A program made the translations under genes and the position numbers. 64,000 nt of DNA from Temnopleurus reevesii. Taxonomy: Eukaryota; Echinodermata; Echinoidea; Temnopleuroida; Temnopleuridae. The stretch covers positions 124,605-188,604 of the forward strand of contig BQKZ01000124.1 of the NCBI GenBank assembly GCA_036244855.1. Direction: 5' to 3'. Below the pieces are notes generated by a model, which was not told the origin of the DNA, did no database searches, and saw only the letters and a program-made list of their open reading frames with translations. This document shows positions 33,519-44,885 of this stretch, in pieces (positions within the stretch are counted from its first letter, which is position 1; every line of letters starts with the position of its first letter).

Positions 33519-34098
33519 AGGGGAATTACACCCAGACAATAATGTACTGTCAGTAAATGAAGAAAAATCAGATGAACAAAGTGTGAAAATTTGAGCAAAA
33601 TTGGATAATCCGTTCAAAAGTTATGAATCTTCAAAGTCATCATTTCCACCTGTGCTGGGCATCCTTGAAATGGCATGCGTATAGCTAATTAGCATAATCT
33701 GTGATGTCATACATGGAGAACTCCTCATTCACTTTGTATATAAATTTATTGAAAATGGATCAATATCATATTGCAAATGAGGAATCAACCCCGTTCTTTC
33801 TGGAATGCTTGCAAAATAGATGTGGCTATAATATATATAACCGAAGAAACAAATTTTGTCTACTTTTCTGGAAAAAGAGGAAAATGTGAAATTTTGTGTA
33901 CAAAGCAAATGGAGAGTTCTCCATGTTGGCAGCCATTTTGTGCCTGTGCGTTTGCCAATTTAAGGAGCCCATGAGGGGTGTAAATCAAAACTTTGAAAAT
34001 TCATAACTTTTGAATGGATTATCCGAATTTTCACAGTCTGTTCATCTTATTTTTCTTCATTTAATGATAGCAATTTAATATCTGAGTGTAGTTCCCCT
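33519..34098. mobile_element. TTAA-target element (piggyBac-like MITE), copy 2
   Basis: It has the same ends and flanking TTAA (33515-33518 and 34099-34102) as the copy at 29448 and is 580 bp long. The two differ mostly by scattered substitutions and small indels. Confidence 0.85.
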
Positions 34099-34199
34099 TT
34101 AAGTGGACTAAGAAGTTGGAAAATCTTTAGGACTTTTTTTAATAAAAGAAAAACAAATGCGCAGGATCTCTCAAAGATGCATTGGCTTTTCATTATTTC

Positions 34200-36960
34200 C
34201 CGACAAAATATAATCATGAAATTCACAGCTTTTTATTCCTGATGAGACAAAAATCTAACATATTCCTACCATGACATATTTACAAACAGGAAAACATAAA
34301 TAATCTTCTTCTCTGATAAGAAAAGGCTCAGTAAACATTGATTTCAAGGAAATACCTTGATCTAATAGGCAGTTAAAGAAGTGTGGAGAAAACTTTTAAA
34401 GTTGTGCTAAATGTAATTGCTTCTCAGAAAAGCAAAATCATGGAAGTCAAAATATTCACATTGCGAACATGTAAGAAATTCCGAATAGAGAATCTTTGAC
34501 GTAAGACACTCTGAATAATCACAGTTTATCAGAGAAAAAAGGCAGAGTTAAGCCTTGCTTTCCAAGACGTATCAAGTACACCTAGATTCAAAACAGGTGA
34601 AGAGAGAAATTAGAGAATTAGTCACCATAAGAGTGATACTTTTCCAAAAACAGAACAACACAGAATTCAGTACTAAAATCATTAAATACAAAAACACTTT
34701 CCTGTTAAAACAGAACAAGATCTGTTCCAGACAAAATCTTTGAGAAATCTTGCCATTCATGAATAAAAGTCTGAAATAAGACTTAAACTTCCAAGAAATA
34801 TTCAAAACTGTCCAAAAGTTAATATGTAAATTCAAGAAAACCTTTCAAGATCTTATCAATGTCAAAGAGGGTCATGATTTCTTAGAAAGAAACTTAATCA
34901 TGGAATGGCCATTGCTTCTTTAAAAATCTTTGAACAATCTTATCTGTGGAGAAAATTCTCATGGTTTCTCAGAAAATGCCAATTCTTGAAATCTTTAGCT
35001 TTTACATAATAGTAACAATGCGAAAATATGACACATTCCTAATATATTAAATTTGGTGTTTGGAAATTAGTATCCTTTTGTGTGAGAGAATATAAGTTAC
35101 TATGAAGTCAAGACATTATTTCCAGGATATATAGTTCATGTAAATGAAAAACTCTTTTTAAAAAGAAAACTTAGACAATCCTTTAAAAAACATGGAAATA
35201 GGCAATCATCAAATCATATTGCTGGTAAAACAAGATGCTTTCGGGACAGCTATCTCAGAATAATCTTGTAATTCATGAATAAAGGCATAAACTAGAACTT
35301 AAACTTCCATGAAGTATTCAAAACCTTTAACAAATACATGTAAAGCTAAGAAAGTTTTTCAATATCTTATCAATGACAAGTGTGTCAAGATTTCTTAGAA
35401 AGAGACTTAATCATGGAACGGTAATAGTGTCTTTAAAAATCTTCTAAACATCTTAAATGTAGAGAAAATTCTCATGGTTTCTCAGAAAATGCCAATTCAT
35501 GAAATTGTAGCTTTTACATTGCAGTACATTGCAAAAATATGACGATTCCGAAATATGATATCTTTAGTGCTGGGAACTTAGTTATGTTAGAACTTCCATG
35601 AAGTGAAGACAGTATTTCCATGATAGAAAATTTGTATGAAAAAAATCTTTAAATGGAAAACTTAGAAAATCCTTTAAAAACATGGAAATAAGCATCATCA
35701 CATCATAATGCTGGTAAAACAAAATTGTATGCTTTTGGGACAGCTATCATTGGATAATCTTGAAGGCATAAACTAGAACTTAAACTTCCAAGAAATATTC
35801 AACACCTTCTAAAAGTTTATATGTAAAATTTAAGAAAACCTTTCAATATCTTATCAATGTCCTGTGGGTCAAGATTTCTTAGAAAGAGACTTAATCATGG
35901 AACGGTAATTGTGTCTTTAAAAATCTTCTAAAAATCTTGAATGTAGAGAAAATTCTTATGGTTTCTCAGAAAATGCCAATTCATGAAATTGTAGCTTTTA
36001 CATTGCAGTACATTGCAAAAATACGACGATCCCGAAATATGATATCTTGAGTGTTGGGAAATTAGTTCTGAGAGAACAAAAGCTTCCCTGAAGTGAAGAC
36101 ATTATTTCCAGGATAGAAAATTTGTATGAAAAAAATCTTTAAATGGAAAACTTAGAAAATCCTTTAAAAACATGGAAATAAGCAATCATCAAATCATAAT
36201 GCTGGTAAAACAAAATTTTATGCTTTTGGGACAGCTATCATTGGATAATCTTGTTATTCATGAATAAAGGCTTAAACTTCCAAGAAGTATTCAAAACCTT
36301 TGAAAAGAATCATGCAAAGCTAAGAAAGCTTTTCAGAATCTTATCAATGTCAAAGAGGGTCATGATTTCTTAGAAAGAAACTTAATCATGGAATGGCCAT
36401 TACATCTTTAAAACTCTTCTAACAATCTTTTATGTGGAGAAAATTCTCATGGTTTCTCAGAAAATGCCAATTCATCAAACATACAGCTTTTACATCATAG
36501 TACAATGCGAAAATATGACACATTTTTAATATCCTCTTTCGTGTTTGGAAATTAGTGCCCTTTTGTGTGAGTGAATAAAAGCTTACATGAAGTCAAGACA
36601 TTACTTCCAGGAAATAAAATTCATATATGTACGTGAAAAAATATTTAAATGGACGACCTAGAAAATCCTCTATTATAGTATTGATCCCCTTCCAATAACT
36701 TAAACGTATTTCTGCTTAAAACTACTTTTGGGCAACTTTTTTTTCATAACCTTGTCATTCATGAATAAAAGGCTAATTACAATGTAGGACTTAAATTTCC
36801 AAGAAATATTTGACACCTTCCGAAAATTTACTAATGCTACATATAAAGAGCAACCATTCAACGTCTTATTCATATTAATTGGGTAATGATTTCTTAGAAG
36901 AGACTTAATCATTGAACAATCATTGCGTCTTTAAAAAATCCTGTCGCAAACGTCTTGTGT
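34200..36960. repeat. Array of diverged 485-515 bp tandem units
   Basis: The segment ATGGTTTCTCAGAAAATGCC recurs at 34961, 35474, 35958 and 36449. It is accompanied by TTTCTTAGAAAGA.ACTTAAT, AAACTT.CAAGAA.TATTCAA and GACAGCTATC. Edge units are more decayed. No conserved frame is present. Confidence 0.85.
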
Positions 36961-38012
36961 TCGATTTTTTGGAATTCTATTCTTGCTTGCCGTTCCTTCT
37001 GACGGAAAAATCAATAATACCCCAAATTCATCTCCCAAAATAGAAATGGAAAAATATGGCCAAAATGTTGCAGTCTCTAAAGCGCATTAAAGTCCCGCTT
37101 TGATCTATTTATAGCATTTGGTGATTTCACCCGATGCTAGACTTCGGAGCTCGCAGAATCAATATCGCATTGCAGAGTTCAGGTGTATGCCTCAAATTGG
37201 CAATAATTCCAAGAAGTGCGAGCATGGTGCATCTGACTAAAGAACCGACATCTTATACTATTGCCAAAATATTTTGTAAATAAATAATGATTCACACATC
37301 ACTAAACAAAAAGTGAATTAATCAATAGATGTATACATAATATTCACAGTAGAATAAATATAAATAATCTTTTTACTATTTTGAATTTATATCCACAAGT
37401 ACATGTACAAAGTACAATATTTATTGTATCTGAGCTGCATTGCTTTAGTCCATTTTCCTTGCGGAAATAGCCAATACAATACTATTGTAATTAAAAATTT
37501 ACTTCTTTAAATTTCCCTTTTTAATTTTTAGAAGGTCTAAATAGAGGAATACTGAATTTTCCACCCATGAATGGTCCTTCTCTCCTTGACACAGAGCTAT
37601 TGACTAAAGAGATTACAAGTTCAATGTCCCCTACATTGTATCTCCTGGAATAAAATCGTAGGGAAGGGAATCAAAGAGATGTAGAAAGAAAACGCACTTA
37701 TTACTTCGGTATACTGATGATGACCAATGGCAAAGTAAAGTCATTTCATTGTTTTTACATGCATTTACAGCTTGCATGTAGAACTTCTCTTCTTTTCGGA
37801 TTGGCTGTTTTTTCAAGACATCTGGGAGGTGCGGACCTTAGGCCCTTTCAAATCACAGGAAACAAAAACATCGTAATTAACATTGAATCAAATAAAAGTC
37901 TTTATTTTCCCCCAAGTGTGTTCCTCTAAACTCTTTCATCCGCAAGAAAAGAGATCACTGTAAAAACATCATTGTCTTGGGAACTTTCCCAGAAACACAG
38001 ATTGGATCTTAA

Positions 38013-38132
38013 AGGGAAAGTACAGGCAATTTTTAAAAAATAATATCATGTCTTAAAACTAAGACAATATTTTCAATCTGCCTTCATATTTGTGATTCAT
38101 TTATCTCCAAATTTGTGGTGGTAATTTTCCCT
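38013..38132. mobile_element. 120-bp TTAA-target MITE
   Basis: TTAA flanks both sides (38009-38012, 38133-38136). The short ends are AGGGAAA...TTTTCCCT. It is non-coding. Confidence 0.65.
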
Positions 38133-38756
38133 TTAAACACAAAACACACAAGACACAACAGACAATACTGAAGCTAACATATTCAAAATGTTTTACCACA
38201 GTAGTCCCATCTCCTGGGCGGTGTTTCACCCAATTGTTCGTAAAGTTAAGCACAACTTTAAGAAAGACTGGAGTATGTTAACGAGTGTAGTATGCGTCAG
38301 ATTTTTGACCATTCACCACAAGAACTGATACCAGTCGTGCGTAAAGTTGTTCTTAATCTTAAAGACTTTCATAACTTGGTAAAACACCACCCTGGTATTA
38401 AAAATTATTATTTTGATAATTCTGACTGTAATATTTTAGACCTGGGTTGTGTTTCATAAAGGTGTTCATGGATCTACGCACAAATGACTGGTGACCCTTT
38501 CCTGCACTTAATGATAACTCATGAGGTTAAATTGTACCTAAAAATGATCACACTCGTTCGTACAGTCATGCATAGACCTATGAACAGCTTTATTAAACAC
38601 AACCCACGTATGAATACAGAAATAGATCATGTTTTCAGAAGAGTAAATGTTTTCAGAAAGGTACCGTTAGTTCTGCTCTGCATTTCCAAGAAATGCTATT
38701 TTGGATATATATCCAACTGCGAACCCCAAACGTTCTATGACAATGACTTGTATCGA

Positions 38757-39920
38757 CTTTGTCACTCTTGAAATGCCAGAGAGCAAACAGAGTTCATGCG
38801 TAAGAAGCTCTTCATCCCCTGCACTAAAAATAATTCTCCATTGTCTGTACTCTTTTTAAAAAATACTTCAATCTTATTGCGCTGACAAATGTGTAAGTGG
38901 CTAAGTTTTCCAAAAAGAAGTGGTCAAAAACAACTTTTGAGTTTAGAAAATAGAAAGCTTTGTTGGAGAGCTTGAGAAAATGAATGTTTTATTTGCAATA
39001 TATTTTGGTGATGATTTGACTTCATTAGGGTTGTGTTCTTTAAATGGAGATACATTTACATTAGAAGTGTACGTTTTACCAGTATACGTCAAAATGCTGA
39101 GCATAACACCATTGAATAGGACAGCAATTTACAAATGATGTGGAGCATAAGAGCATTTTGAATGTAGCATATGGGGTCAACTGTAGCAAAGTTGAATTAG
39201 CAAGCTGAGGAAACAAAATGACAAGTAAATAATGATCTGGACAGAAAGAGAGCAACTGGTAAAATTAACATCACAAAGATCATCATCATCAAGAATATCG
39301 TTCACCCAAAAATTCCTTTATATTTTGTCAATCTTGAAATGCCAGAGATCAAATAGAGTTCATGCGTAAGAAACTCTTCATCCCCTGCACTGAAAATAAT
39401 TCCCCATTGTTTGTACCGTTTTAAAAATACCCCAAACTTATTGTGCTGACGAGCAAGTAAATGGCTAGTTTTCTGAGAAGACGTGGTCAAAAACAACTTC
39501 AGACTCTGGAAATAGAGAGCTTTGTTGGCGAGCTTGAGAAATGTAGTGATTGATTTTTAATCTATTTTGCTGATGATTCGACTTTATTAGGGTAGCTTTC
39601 TTTACATGGAGATACATTTAGATTAGGAGTATTACATATCACCAGTATCCGCCAAAATGCTGAGAATAACACCATTCACAGATGATGTGGCGCATAGGAG
39701 CGATTTAAATGTAGCAAAGTTGAATTAGCAGCTTGATTAGAGTAAATGACAAGTAAATTAGGATTTGGATAGGTACATAATAACTGGTAAAATTAACATC
39801 GCAATTATCATCACCATCATTATCATTATCATAACCAAATCATTCCTCCACCTTTATCAACTATGTCACTCTTAAAATGCCAGATATCAAACAGAGTTCA
39901 TGCATATGAATTTTTTTTAT
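38757..39920. repeat. Tandem duplication, 2.2 copies of about 550 bp
   Basis: The segment TTGAAATGCCAGAGA.CAAA.AGAGTTCATGCG recurs at about 38770 and 39334, and in altered form at 39873. The following 400 bp also match (GTGGTCAAAAACAACTT, AGAGCTTTGTTGG, GGAGATACATTTA). Confidence 0.85.
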
Positions 39921-40144
39921 CCTCTACCATGAAAATGATTTCCCATTGTTTGTACTTCAGTAAAAAAAAAAAAAATTCAATCTTTAACTGAGGTATACAT
40001 ATGAATGGCTAGATTTCTGAGAATATAAAATATAATCTTCTTGTGCCATTATACAAAGGCGTTTCCATACTCCTGCTCCTACTCCTCCTTCTTCTCCTCG
40101 TCCTCATCCTCGTCATCGGCCTCGTCCTTCTCCTCATCATCATC

Positions 40145-40154
40145 ATTAACATCA

Positions 40155-40199
<45 letters not shown>

Positions 40200-40740
40200 T
40201 ATTATCNNNNNNNNNNNNNNNNNNNNNNNNNNNNNNNNNNNNNNNNNNNNNNNNNNNNNNNNNNNNNNNNNNNNNNNNNNNNNNNNNNNNNNNNNNNNNN
40301 NNNNNNNNNNNNNNNNNNNNNNNNNNNNNNNNNNNNNNNNNNNNNNNNNNNNNNNNNNNNNNNNNNNNNNNNNNNNNNNNNNNNNNNNNNNNNNNNNNNN
40401 NNNNNNNNNNNNNNNNNNNNNNNNNNNNNNNNNNNNNNNNNNNNNNNNNNNNNNNNNNNNNNNNNNNNNNNNNNNNNNNNNNNNNNNNNNNNNNNNNNNN
40501 NNNNNNNNNNNNNNNNNNNNNNNNNNNNNNNNNNNNNNNNNNNNNNNNNNNNNNNNNNNNNNNNNNNNNNNNNNNNNNNNNNNNNNNNNNNNNNNNNNNN
40601 NNNNNNNNNNNNNNNNNNNNNNNNNNNNNNNNNNNNNNNNNNNNNNNNNNNNNNNNNNNNNNNNNNNNNNNNNNNNNNNNNNNNNNNNNTCATCATCATC
40701 ATCATCATCACCATCACCACCATCATCACCATCACCATCA
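40145..40740. repeat. (TCA)n microsatellite around a 483-base gap
   Basis: TCATCATCA lies on both sides of an N-run at 40207-40689, 14 bp from the donor of exon A. Poly-His, poly-Ser and poly-Met ORFs are artefacts. The true length of the tract is unknown. Confidence 0.95.
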
Positions 40741-40753
40741 TCCGAGGTCTTAC

Positions 40754-40878
40754 CTGTATCATATAGAGCTGGGCTATCCTGTACTCCTCCACACTCAGTG
40801 GTAGAGGGATTCTATACTCCTTGATCAACATGGTGATCCCTTCTCTCCGCTCCCTGCTACATCAGATCAATGACATTT
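40754..40878 (-). CDS. PITPNM: PITPNM/RdgB-family exon A: 5' UTR end plus start codon, residues 1-26
   Basis: This is the first coding exon of a class II phosphatidylinositol transfer protein, which moves PI and phosphatidic acid between ER and plasma membrane at contact sites. The ATG is at 40831-40829; 40832-40878 is 5' UTR. It encodes 26 residues beginning MLIKEYRIPLPLSVEEYRIA, the typical N-terminus of PITP domains. The acceptor (AG at 40879-40880, after a pyrimidine-rich tract) and the donor GTAAGA at 40753-40748 fit consensus. An in-frame TGA lies 33 nt upstream of the ATG, which fixes the start. It ends in phase 0, matching exon B. The 5' UTR continues in at least one further exon to the right that I could not locate. 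A (TCA)n tract and an assembly gap follow directly in the intron. Known: PITP N-termini are strongly conserved. Inferred: which vertebrate paralogue is closest. Confidence 0.95.
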
Positions 40879-41899
40879 CTGTGCAAAGAAAGGATAAAGA
40901 ATGGTAAATATGCATAAAACGCATAGCCCTCATTCAAGCCTTGGGAGTTTTACATAGTGCCATTATAAATTATTCAAAACGTGCCAACTAAAGGATATGT
41001 GTTAGTGGTGGAAATCAAAACTTCAAAATTTGTTGACCTTATTTCTCTTCATTCATCAATGTCGGGGGAAGTTCCCCTATGAGAAAATATCTGTATTAAA
41101 AAGGCAATTCATTGAATGTGATATATACTTACAAATGAGAGAAAATCAACCTAATATTCGACGACAGGTGAGACAATTCTTTATACACTAAAAAGTCAAT
41201 TTACATAATCTAATTCACATGCTTTGTCGTTTAATTCAACCCTTTATTTGTTAACAATTATCATGTAAACATTTGCATGCGATTTTTCTTTGTAATTTTG
41301 TTTCAATTTATGTTTGCTTGATATTGTTCATATTTACTTTTTTGCAATGTTGTATGTTTTTGAAATGGAAAATAAATAAATCAATCAATCAATCATTACA
41401 TGTAAATCAGTTCAGTTCATACATTTATTTCACAAGCAGCATAAAATCACACAATAAAGTTAAAATGTAAAAAATATTAAGAAATTCGACTAATTTACAG
41501 CTGAATGACAATAACAGCAAAAAAAAGAAAGTGCCCTTATGAGAGACCGATGGATAAAAAACGTATTACATACAATATAAATGAGGTAAACTGTATAAAT
41601 CATTCACATGTCATGTTTAAATCATTCAGAACTCGTTTTTCCCTTGAAAAACGAGTTTTTCCCTTGAAAAACGAGGCAGGTGCCCCAAAAAAATTTGGGA
41701 CGTTTTTAAAATAAAATTTGGAACGTTTTTAAAACAGAATATTGCACACCGTCTTTTATCATATTTAGTTTCTTGATTGTACTGAGTATGTTCATTCACA
41801 CATGTATCTGTATAATATGTTCATATCTATCTTAGATAGCATCCACTAAGTTGTGGACAACAAAAATCAGAATTCTTTGTCCCCATATTATCAATATAA

Positions 41900-43050
41900 A
41901 ATCTGGGATAATGGATTCACAGTATGATCACTTGACCATGCATATTGTTCTAAGCATATATAGTGATGACAGGTAGCAGAGAATTCTTTCCTCACCTGTT
42001 ATCACTATGAAACTCAGGATAATATAATGGGTGTGATCACTGGACCAGACCAATTGTTCTGAGCATATATAGTGATGACAGGTAGCAGAGAATTCTTTCC
42101 TCACCTGTTATCACTATGAAACTCAGGATAATATAATGGGTGTGATCACTGGACCAGACCAATTGTTCTGAGCATATATAGTGAAGACAGGTAGCAGAGA
42201 ATTCTTTCCTCACCTGTTATCACTATGAAACTCAGGATAATATAATGGGTGTGATCACTGGACCAGACCAATTGTTCTGAGCATATATAGTGAAGACAGG
42301 TAGCAGAGAATTCTTTCCTCACCTGTTATCACTATGAAACTCAGGATAATATAATGGGTGTGATCACTGGACCAGACCAATTGTTCTGAGCATATATAGT
42401 GAAGACAGGTAGCAGAGAATTCTTTCCTCACCTGTTATCACTATGAAACTCAGGATAATATAATGGGTGTGATCACTGGACCAGACCAATTGTTCTGAGC
42501 ATATATAGTGAAGACAGGTAGCAGAGAATTCTTTCCTCACCTGTTATCACTATGAAACTCAGGATAATATAATGGGTGTGATCACTGGACCAGACCAATT
42601 GTTCTGAGCATATATAGTGAAGACAGGTAGCAGAGAATTCTTTCCTCACCTGTTATCACTATGAAACTCAGGATAATATAATGGGTGTGATCACTGGACC
42701 AGACCAATTGTTCTGAGCATATATAGTGAAGACAGGTAGCAGAGAATTCTTTCCTCACCTGTTATCACTATGAAACTCAGGATAATATAATGGGTGTGAT
42801 CACTGGACCAGACCAATTGTTCTGAGCATATATAGTGAAGACAGGTAGCAGAGAATTCTTTCCTCACCTGTTATCACTATGAAACTCAGGATAATATAAT
42901 GGGTGTGATCACTGGACCAGACCAATTGTTCTGAGCATATATAGTGATGACAGGTAGCAGAGCATTCTTTCCTCACCTGTTATCACTATGAAACTCACGA
43001 TAATATAATGGGTGTGACCACTGAACCAGACCAATTGTTCTTAGCATTTA
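41900..43050. repeat. 109-bp satellite-like tandem array, about 10 copies
   Basis: The motif GTGTGATCAC recurs exactly every 109 bp from 42031 to 42903, and once more as GTGTGACCAC at 43012. Inner units are almost identical and the edge units are diverged. Each unit contains an inverted pair, ATAGTGA.GACAGGT and ACCTGTTATCACTAT, about 20 nt apart. Decayed units continue to 43185 and reappear at 43315-43475. Confidence 0.97.
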
Positions 43051-43181
43051 TAACATGCAGCAAAGAATAATATTTCTGACCTGTTATCACTAGAAAACTC
43101 AGGACAATAAGATCACTTGACCATGCATATTATTCTGATCATCTATAGCAATAACAGGTAGCAAAGAATTCTGAATTGCCC

Positions 43182-43640
43182 TGTACTATTCAGTACCATT
43201 TGAACTTGGGGAAAGAACCAAGTCCCTTTCCATTAAAGACATCACAGTCGAACTCCGGCCAAAAAGGCGCAACCCATTAACTTCCAAACACATGCTTGTA
43301 CGCCCTGCTGTGTTGTGAGGAATTACTTGACCATACATATCAATAACAGATAGCAAACGAACATTTGCTGACCTGTTATCATGACAAAACTAAGGAAAAT
43401 CTAATAGAAGTGTGATCACTAGACAAAACCTATTGTTCTGAGCATTTATAGTGATAACAGGCAGCAAAGAATTCTGAATTGTCCTGTACTATTAAGTACC
43501 ATTTGAACTTGGGGAAATAACCAAGTCCCTTTCCATTAAAGACATTACAGTCAAATTCCTGCCAAAAAGTTTGATGTGACTCCAGGGGCAACCCCGTTCA
43601 CTTCCAAACATATGCTTGCACGCCCCGCTGTGAGGGATGT
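43182..43640. repeat. 305-bp duplication next to the satellite
   Basis: TGTACTATT.AGTACCATTTGAACTTGGGGAAA and CCAAGTCCCTTTCCATTAAAGACAT occur at 43182 and 43487. The GCCAAAAAG and ACTTCCAAACA.ATGCTTG.ACGCCC segments that follow are also duplicated. Confidence 0.8.
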
Positions 43641-43699
43641 TTATTTTTGCAGACGGAATAACCTGACCCTAAACGTCCCCCCTCTTTCATGCCCGATCA

Positions 43700-44420
43700 C
43701 ATCGGTGTTCCGATGACGTCATATGTCAGTCTCCGCCTGTCCAAACTGATTGACTGCTGCTTTTAACCTGTCACAGTTGCATCGCTTCCTGCCAAGTTCT
43801 GTGGGTGTGTGTTTTTGTGGGGAGGTAATGTGTGTGGGGGATGTGTGTGTGTGTGTTATAGTGTGTGACGTCATACTATGTAATTCTATGTCTATACAAA
43901 CTGATTGACTGACGCTTTTAACTTGTCACCATTCTATCGCTTCGATCCTGCCAAACCCATATGTTCAATTCAATTCAATTCATTTATTTTCACTTCCTTA
44001 AAAATATCAACAATGTAAAAAAAATAATACAGTTTGTGTGGAGTGGTTAGTACGTGTGTGTGTGTGTGTGTGTGTGTTTGGGCGTATGTGCGTGTTATGG
44101 TGTGTGATGTCATACTATGTAATTCTCTGCCTGTCCAAACTAACCTGTCACCATTCAACCACTTCGATCCTGCCAATTAACCCATGTTTGTGTGTGTGTG
44201 TGGGGGGGGGAGTTAGTGTGTGTGTGTTACGCGTGTGTTACGGTGTGTGATGTCATATGTCATTCTCTTCCTATCCTGACTGACTGACTCTTGCTTTTGA
44301 ATTGCCGTCCTTCTGCTACGCATATTTTTGTTTGTCCGTGTTTGTATAGATATCTATCGCATGTGACATCATATGTGATTCTCTGTCTCTCCTGACAGAC
44401 TGTTGTCATGCCTGCTGTAT
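43700..44420. repeat. Tandem units with TGACGTCA-like sites and (GT)n
   Basis: Units of about 120-200 bp contain TGA(C/T)GTCATA, CTGTCCAAACTGA.TGACTG, TTTTAAC.TGTCAC and ATCGCTTC.ATCCTGCCAA, separated by GT-rich runs. They occur near 43710, 43865, 44105, 44250 and 44365. Two units carry a full TGACGTCA. Whether these bind CREB/ATF factors is unknown. Confidence 0.7.
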
Positions 44421-44589
44421 AACTCTTTCATGCCCTATTTTGTGTGTGTGTTTGTGTTTTTATCAAGGCATGTGATTTTTGCATTGTGCGTGCGTGCATG
44501 TAATTTCATACACATTTTTTTTTCTCTTTTTTTTACGTGTGCACCTCCATAGGTAGCCTCTCTCATCTTAAGCTCTGTTATTTTTGCCT

Positions 44590-44885
44590 AATTTTTCACC
44601 TAATTTTATCTCAATTCAAATCTTTGCTAAAAACATATTTCTTTAAACAGTAAAATGTTGTTGTGGGTCAGTCAGTGGAGGTGCACACTATATTACATTG
44701 ATTTAATTGATCGCCTCTGTTTTTGTTAATTTGTTTTGTTAACTTTTTATGTTACCTATTCCTCCTCTTTTTCTTCACTTAATTTACCGGTTAATAATCT
44801 TTCCGTAATCAGAATACTGTGCGCTTAGAAACATCCGTATGAAGTGCCTAATAAATGTTATGTATTATTATTATTATTATGTCAT
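44590..44885 (+). mobile_element. CR1/L2-like LINE 3' end, truncated
   Basis: CAATTCAAATCTTTGCTAAAAACATATTTC encodes an FKSLLKTYFF-type end, followed by a 3' UTR, the CTGTGCGCTTAGAAAC...AATAAATG end and an (ATT)n tail, as in the element at 25766. A similar short tail lies at 55060-55140. Confidence 0.55.

Larger units (their letters stand above)
30718..40753. other. Intron A-B (10 kb, with a gap)
   Basis: Contents are a MITE family 1 copy (31056-31213), a TTAA element (33519-34098), a long array of about 490-bp units (34200-36960), a 120-bp TTAA MITE (38013-38132), a 550-bp duplication (38757-39920), and a (TCA)n tract with a 483-base gap. A duplicated 250-300 bp segment is seen at 31960-32170 against 32400-32650 (GCACA.A.TTCTTGTTT to AAATTTGCAGG). 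No coding exon was recognised. Confidence 0.6.

Noticed and set aside
40041..40831. Plus-strand 240-250 aa ORFs across the second gap
   Set aside because: They consist of (TCA)n translation and N. Only the minus-strand 26 codons of exon A at 40754-40831 are real.
41900..43050. CRISPR-like array
   Set aside because: There is direct 109-bp head-to-tail repetition without distinct spacers, in a eukaryotic genome.
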